Below, one piece after another: positions 62,061 to 64,000 of a stretch of DNA of 64,000 nt. The notes under the pieces were generated by a model. That model made no database searches and was not told the DNA's origin. It saw only the letters and a program-made list of their open reading frames with translations. Made by a program: the position numbers and the translations under genes. Origin of the DNA: Bifidobacterium samirii (GTDB taxonomy: Bacteria > Actinomycetota > Actinomycetes > Actinomycetales > Bifidobacteriaceae); the NCBI RefSeq assembly GCF_003952945.1, contig NZ_QXGK01000001.1:186001-250000 (forward strand). The letters are read 5' to 3'. The stretch's first letter is position 1; every line of letters begins with the position of its first letter.

Positions 62061-63278
62061 TCAGTGCGCGGCGAACACGGCGACGGGCTTGGCCTCGCCG
62101 CGGCGCGCGCGTTCGACGATGGCGACCACGTCGGCGGGCGTGCCGTCGTGCGCGGGCACGATCGCCGCGGTCGGGCCGTGCACGTCGGCGGCGATGCGGC
62201 GGCCGAAGCGCAGGTCGACGGCGGCGGCCGCGTCGATCTCGACGACCGGCATCGCGGTGCGCACGGCCGCATCCATCGGCAGGATCGCGGCGGCGAGCGT
62301 CTCACCGCGGTCGATGACGGCCCGGTTGCGGGTCACGGTCTCACCGTCGCGGTTGACGAACGTCTTGGATTCGGCGCGCGCAGTGACGACGTTCGGCGCG
62401 TCCACGGCGAAGCGGCCGACGCGCGTGCGGCGCAGGCGGGTCAAGTGGCCGCCGACGCCGAGCATCGCGCCTAGGTCGCGGGCGAGCGCGCGGATGTACG
62501 TGCCGGCCGAGCAGGTGACACGCACGTCGAGGTCGATGACGGGGATGAGCACGGCGTCCGCCGCGCTCGCGGAGTCGAGCAGCGGTCCGCCGGCGGCGTC
62601 GGCCTCGGTCCGGCCAAGACGCATGCCGAGCACGGCGAATTCGCCGATGGTGACGGGCCGGGCGGCGAGCGTCACGTCCTTGCCTTCGCGCGCCAGATCG
62701 TACGCGCGGCGGCCGTCGATCTTGATCGCGGAGAACGCGTTCGGCACCTGTTCGATGCGGCCGGTCAGACGCTCGCCGATGACGCGCTCGATCCGCGCAC
62801 GGAGGGCGGTGGAGACATCGGCATCGCCGGCGCCAATCCCGTCGGCAGGGGTATCGCCGCCGCTCTCGCGGCCGCCGACGATGCGCATCCAATCATCGCG
62901 GAACGTCGGATCGGCGGCGCCGGCGTCGATGCGCAGCGACGCGGCGACGGCGGCCGGATCGACCGGCGTGCCGTCGGCGTCGTCGGTGTCGGTCGCCTGA
63001 CCGAGCCGAATCGTCGCCTCGTACGTCTTGTCGTGGTCGACGATGATGTTGAGCAGGCGGGTCGCGTCGCCGAAGCCGACGACGAGCACGCCGGTGGCCA
63101 TCGGGTCGAGCGTGCCCGCGTGGCCGACCTTGCGCGTGTGCACCGCGCCGCGGGCGGCCGCGACCACGTCATGGCTGGTCACGCCCTGCGGCTTGTCGAC
63201 GACCAGCACGCCCGACGCGGGCATGGCCGGTTCGGCCGTGGTCGTGTGCGGCTGCGGCTGCGATTGCTGCTGTTCCAT
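62061..63278 (-). CDS. truB: tRNA pseudouridine-55 synthase
   Basis: TruB makes pseudouridine 55 in the T-loop of tRNAs. The 405-residue protein has VVDKPQGVTSHDVV, the catalytic Asp58 in HAGTLDPMATGVLVVG, YEATIRLG, and RVTCSAGTYIRALARDLG. An Ala/Asp/Gly-rich insertion at about 100-135 (DAGAADPTFRDDWMRIVGG) and a ~20-residue Gln/Pro N-terminal extension lengthen it beyond the common 300-350. The start at 63278 is the first ATG of the frame. It follows rbfA on the same strand, 98 nt away. Confidence 0.95.
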   Translation of the reverse strand: MEQQQSQPQPHTTTAEPAMPASGVLVVDKPQGVTSHDVVAAARGAVHTRKVGHAGTLDPMATGVLVVGFGDATRLLNIIVDHDKTYEATIRLGQATDTDDADGTPVDPAAVAASLRIDAGAADPTFRDDWMRIVGGRESGGDTPADGIGAGDADVSTALRARIERVIGERLTGRIEQVPNAFSAIKIDGRRAYDLAREGKDVTLAARPVTIGEFAVLGMRLGRTEADAAGGPLLDSASAADAVLIPVIDLDVRVTCSAGTYIRALARDLGAMLGVGGHLTRLRRTRVGRFAVDAPNVVTARAESKTFVNRDGETVTRNRAVIDRGETLAAAILPMDAAVRTAMPVVEIDAAAAVDLRFGRRIAADVHGPTAAIVPAHDGTPADVVAIVERARRGEAKPVAVFAAH

Positions 63279-63325
63279 CGTCTCCCCTTCTTGTGCGCCG
63301 GCACCGGATTGCGGCGCCGGCGCGA

Positions 63326-63347
63326 GGCACCGGGGATCTCCGGTGCC
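63326..63347 (-). terminator. Hairpin between rbfA and truB
   Basis: GGCACCGG and CCGGTGCC with a 6 nt loop lie 29 nt past the rbfA stop; a second GC-rich stem (GGCGCCGG type) follows. It may attenuate rather than end transcription into truB. Confidence 0.6.
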
Positions 63348-63376
63348 GGTGTGCGGTGATGCCGTCGCGGTGCGGC

Positions 63377-63988
63377 TCAGGCCTCGGCGGACTCGTCCGA
63401 CTCGGCATCCGACTCGGCATCCGACTCGCCGTCGGAATCGTCGCCGTCGAGGGATTCGACCGTCACGGCGTCGTCCTCGTCGTACTCGTCGGCGTCGTCA
63501 TACTCCTCGTCGTACTCATCCTCGTACTCCTCGTCCGACTCGTCGTCGTGGCGGTCCTCGGGATGCTTGTACGGGTCGGCGTCGCCGGCGTACTGGGCGG
63601 TCTCACGGGCCTTGGCGAGCTGCTCGTCGCGCTTGCGGGCCATCGCGAGGATGTCCTCGATGCTGCTGGCCTCGGCCGGCACCTCGTCGTAGACGAACTG
63701 GAGCTGCGGGGTCAGGCGCAGGCCGGCCTTGACGCCGACGAGCGCGCGCAGACGGCCCTTGGCCTGGTCGAGGGCCTGCTTGGCGCGCTTGCGTTCGCCC
63801 TGCTCCTTGCCTTCGTGACCGAGCTGGGTCCAGTACACCTTGGCGAGCTGGAGGTCGTTGGTGACGCGCACTTCGGTGATGGTCACGTTCTGCAGACGCT
63901 TGTCGTGCAGCTGCGCCTCCATCGACGAGGCGATGACGCGCTGGATGAGCGCGGCGATGCGGGCCGCGCGCGGATTGGTTCCTGCCAT
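63377..63988 (-). CDS. rbfA: Ribosome-binding factor A with acidic tail
   Basis: RbfA binds the immature 30S subunit and helps 16S 5'-end maturation, notably in the cold. The first ~115 residues form the KH-like RbfA domain (RIAALIQRVIASSMEAQ, VTITEVRVTNDLQLAKVYWTQ, LRALVGVKAGLRLTPQLQFVYDE). The remaining ~85 are almost all Asp, Glu, Tyr and Ser (DEEYEDEYDEEYDDADEYDE), longer than the usual bacterial tail. The start MAGTNPRAARIAAL is typical. Its upstream neighbour in this gene order is normally infB, outside the window. Confidence 0.95.
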   Translation of the reverse strand: MAGTNPRAARIAALIQRVIASSMEAQLHDKRLQNVTITEVRVTNDLQLAKVYWTQLGHEGKEQGERKRAKQALDQAKGRLRALVGVKAGLRLTPQLQFVYDEVPAEASSIEDILAMARKRDEQLAKARETAQYAGDADPYKHPEDRHDDESDEEYEDEYDEEYDDADEYDEDDAVTVESLDGDDSDGESDAESDAESDESAEA

Positions 63989-64000
63989 GGGAAAACGTTC

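Overview
The window looks like chromosome of a high-GC Bifidobacterium (Actinomycetota), and nothing suggests a plasmid or prophage. Codon choice is strongly G/C-ending. Several layouts fit bifidobacteria: a glucose-type PTS with its antiterminator beside a divergent glucose/H+ symporter-like MFS gene, a thyA-folA pair, rbfA-truB-ribF, a bS22-type mini ribosomal protein, and PspC-type histidine kinase circuitry. The genus call is inference from gene content; no 16S rRNA is present.

Layout. 0-11.6 kb is housekeeping: folA (cut by the window edge), thyA, an OsmC-like protein, a universal stress protein, two secreted cell-wall hydrolases (NlpC/P60 and CHAP), serC, a DUF2530 membrane protein, a PAS histidine kinase divergent from phoU, gpmA and menA. 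11.6-12.1 kb is a hairpin-repeat array. 12.2-21.1 kb is the accessory stretch: a FucP-like MFS gene, a DUF234 ATPase, an AlbA_2 regulator-like gene, rmlA and rmlB without rmlC or rmlD, an ImmA/IrrE-like gene and a wzz N-terminus that truncate each other at one junction, and a duplicated rmlA tail. It reads as an eroded exopolysaccharide locus. 21-36.5 kb returns to core genes: lysS, tRNA-Pro, an MFS exporter, a TPR-DUF4037/DUF4125 pair, a PspC-kinase/LuxR regulator divergent from a PspC protein, HAD, tRNA-Ser, serS and a diacylglycerol kinase. 36.7-45.4 kb is sugar entry: ptsI, ptsH, antiterminator, EIIBCA, MFS glucose transporter and pgm. 45.7-47.7 kb is an SDR plus OFA-family transporter cassette between two nearly identical hairpins. 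47.9-64 kb holds RNase H, rpiA, a second repeat array, bS22, radA, a divergent SAH-hydrolase-like protein coupled to an amidohydrolase, a DUF985 cupin, an amino-acid ABC transporter, a third repeat array, ribF, a lipoprotein, truB and rbfA.

How the genes work together. Sugar enters through the PTS or the MFS symporter. Both genes carry a leader in which an antiterminator-binding (RAT) element overlaps a rho-independent terminator, so the single BglG/LicT-type protein encoded here could switch both on. Pgm, GpmA and RpiA then handle the phosphosugars. RadA, the SAHH-like protein, the amidohydrolase and the cupin look co-transcribed.

The observations most worth attention are: (1) three intergenic arrays of long hairpins with a regular 61-62 nt period and compensatory base changes; (2) an SAHH homologue lacking three active-site histidines and translationally coupled to a nucleoside-deaminase-type amidohydrolase; (3) a PAS histidine kinase whose phospho-acceptor His-Glu is Gln-Gln; (4) paired RAT elements on two divergent hexose transporters; (5) a C8 tract inside the likely promoter of a lipoprotein gene. 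All functions are inferred from reading the sequence; no database search was possible.
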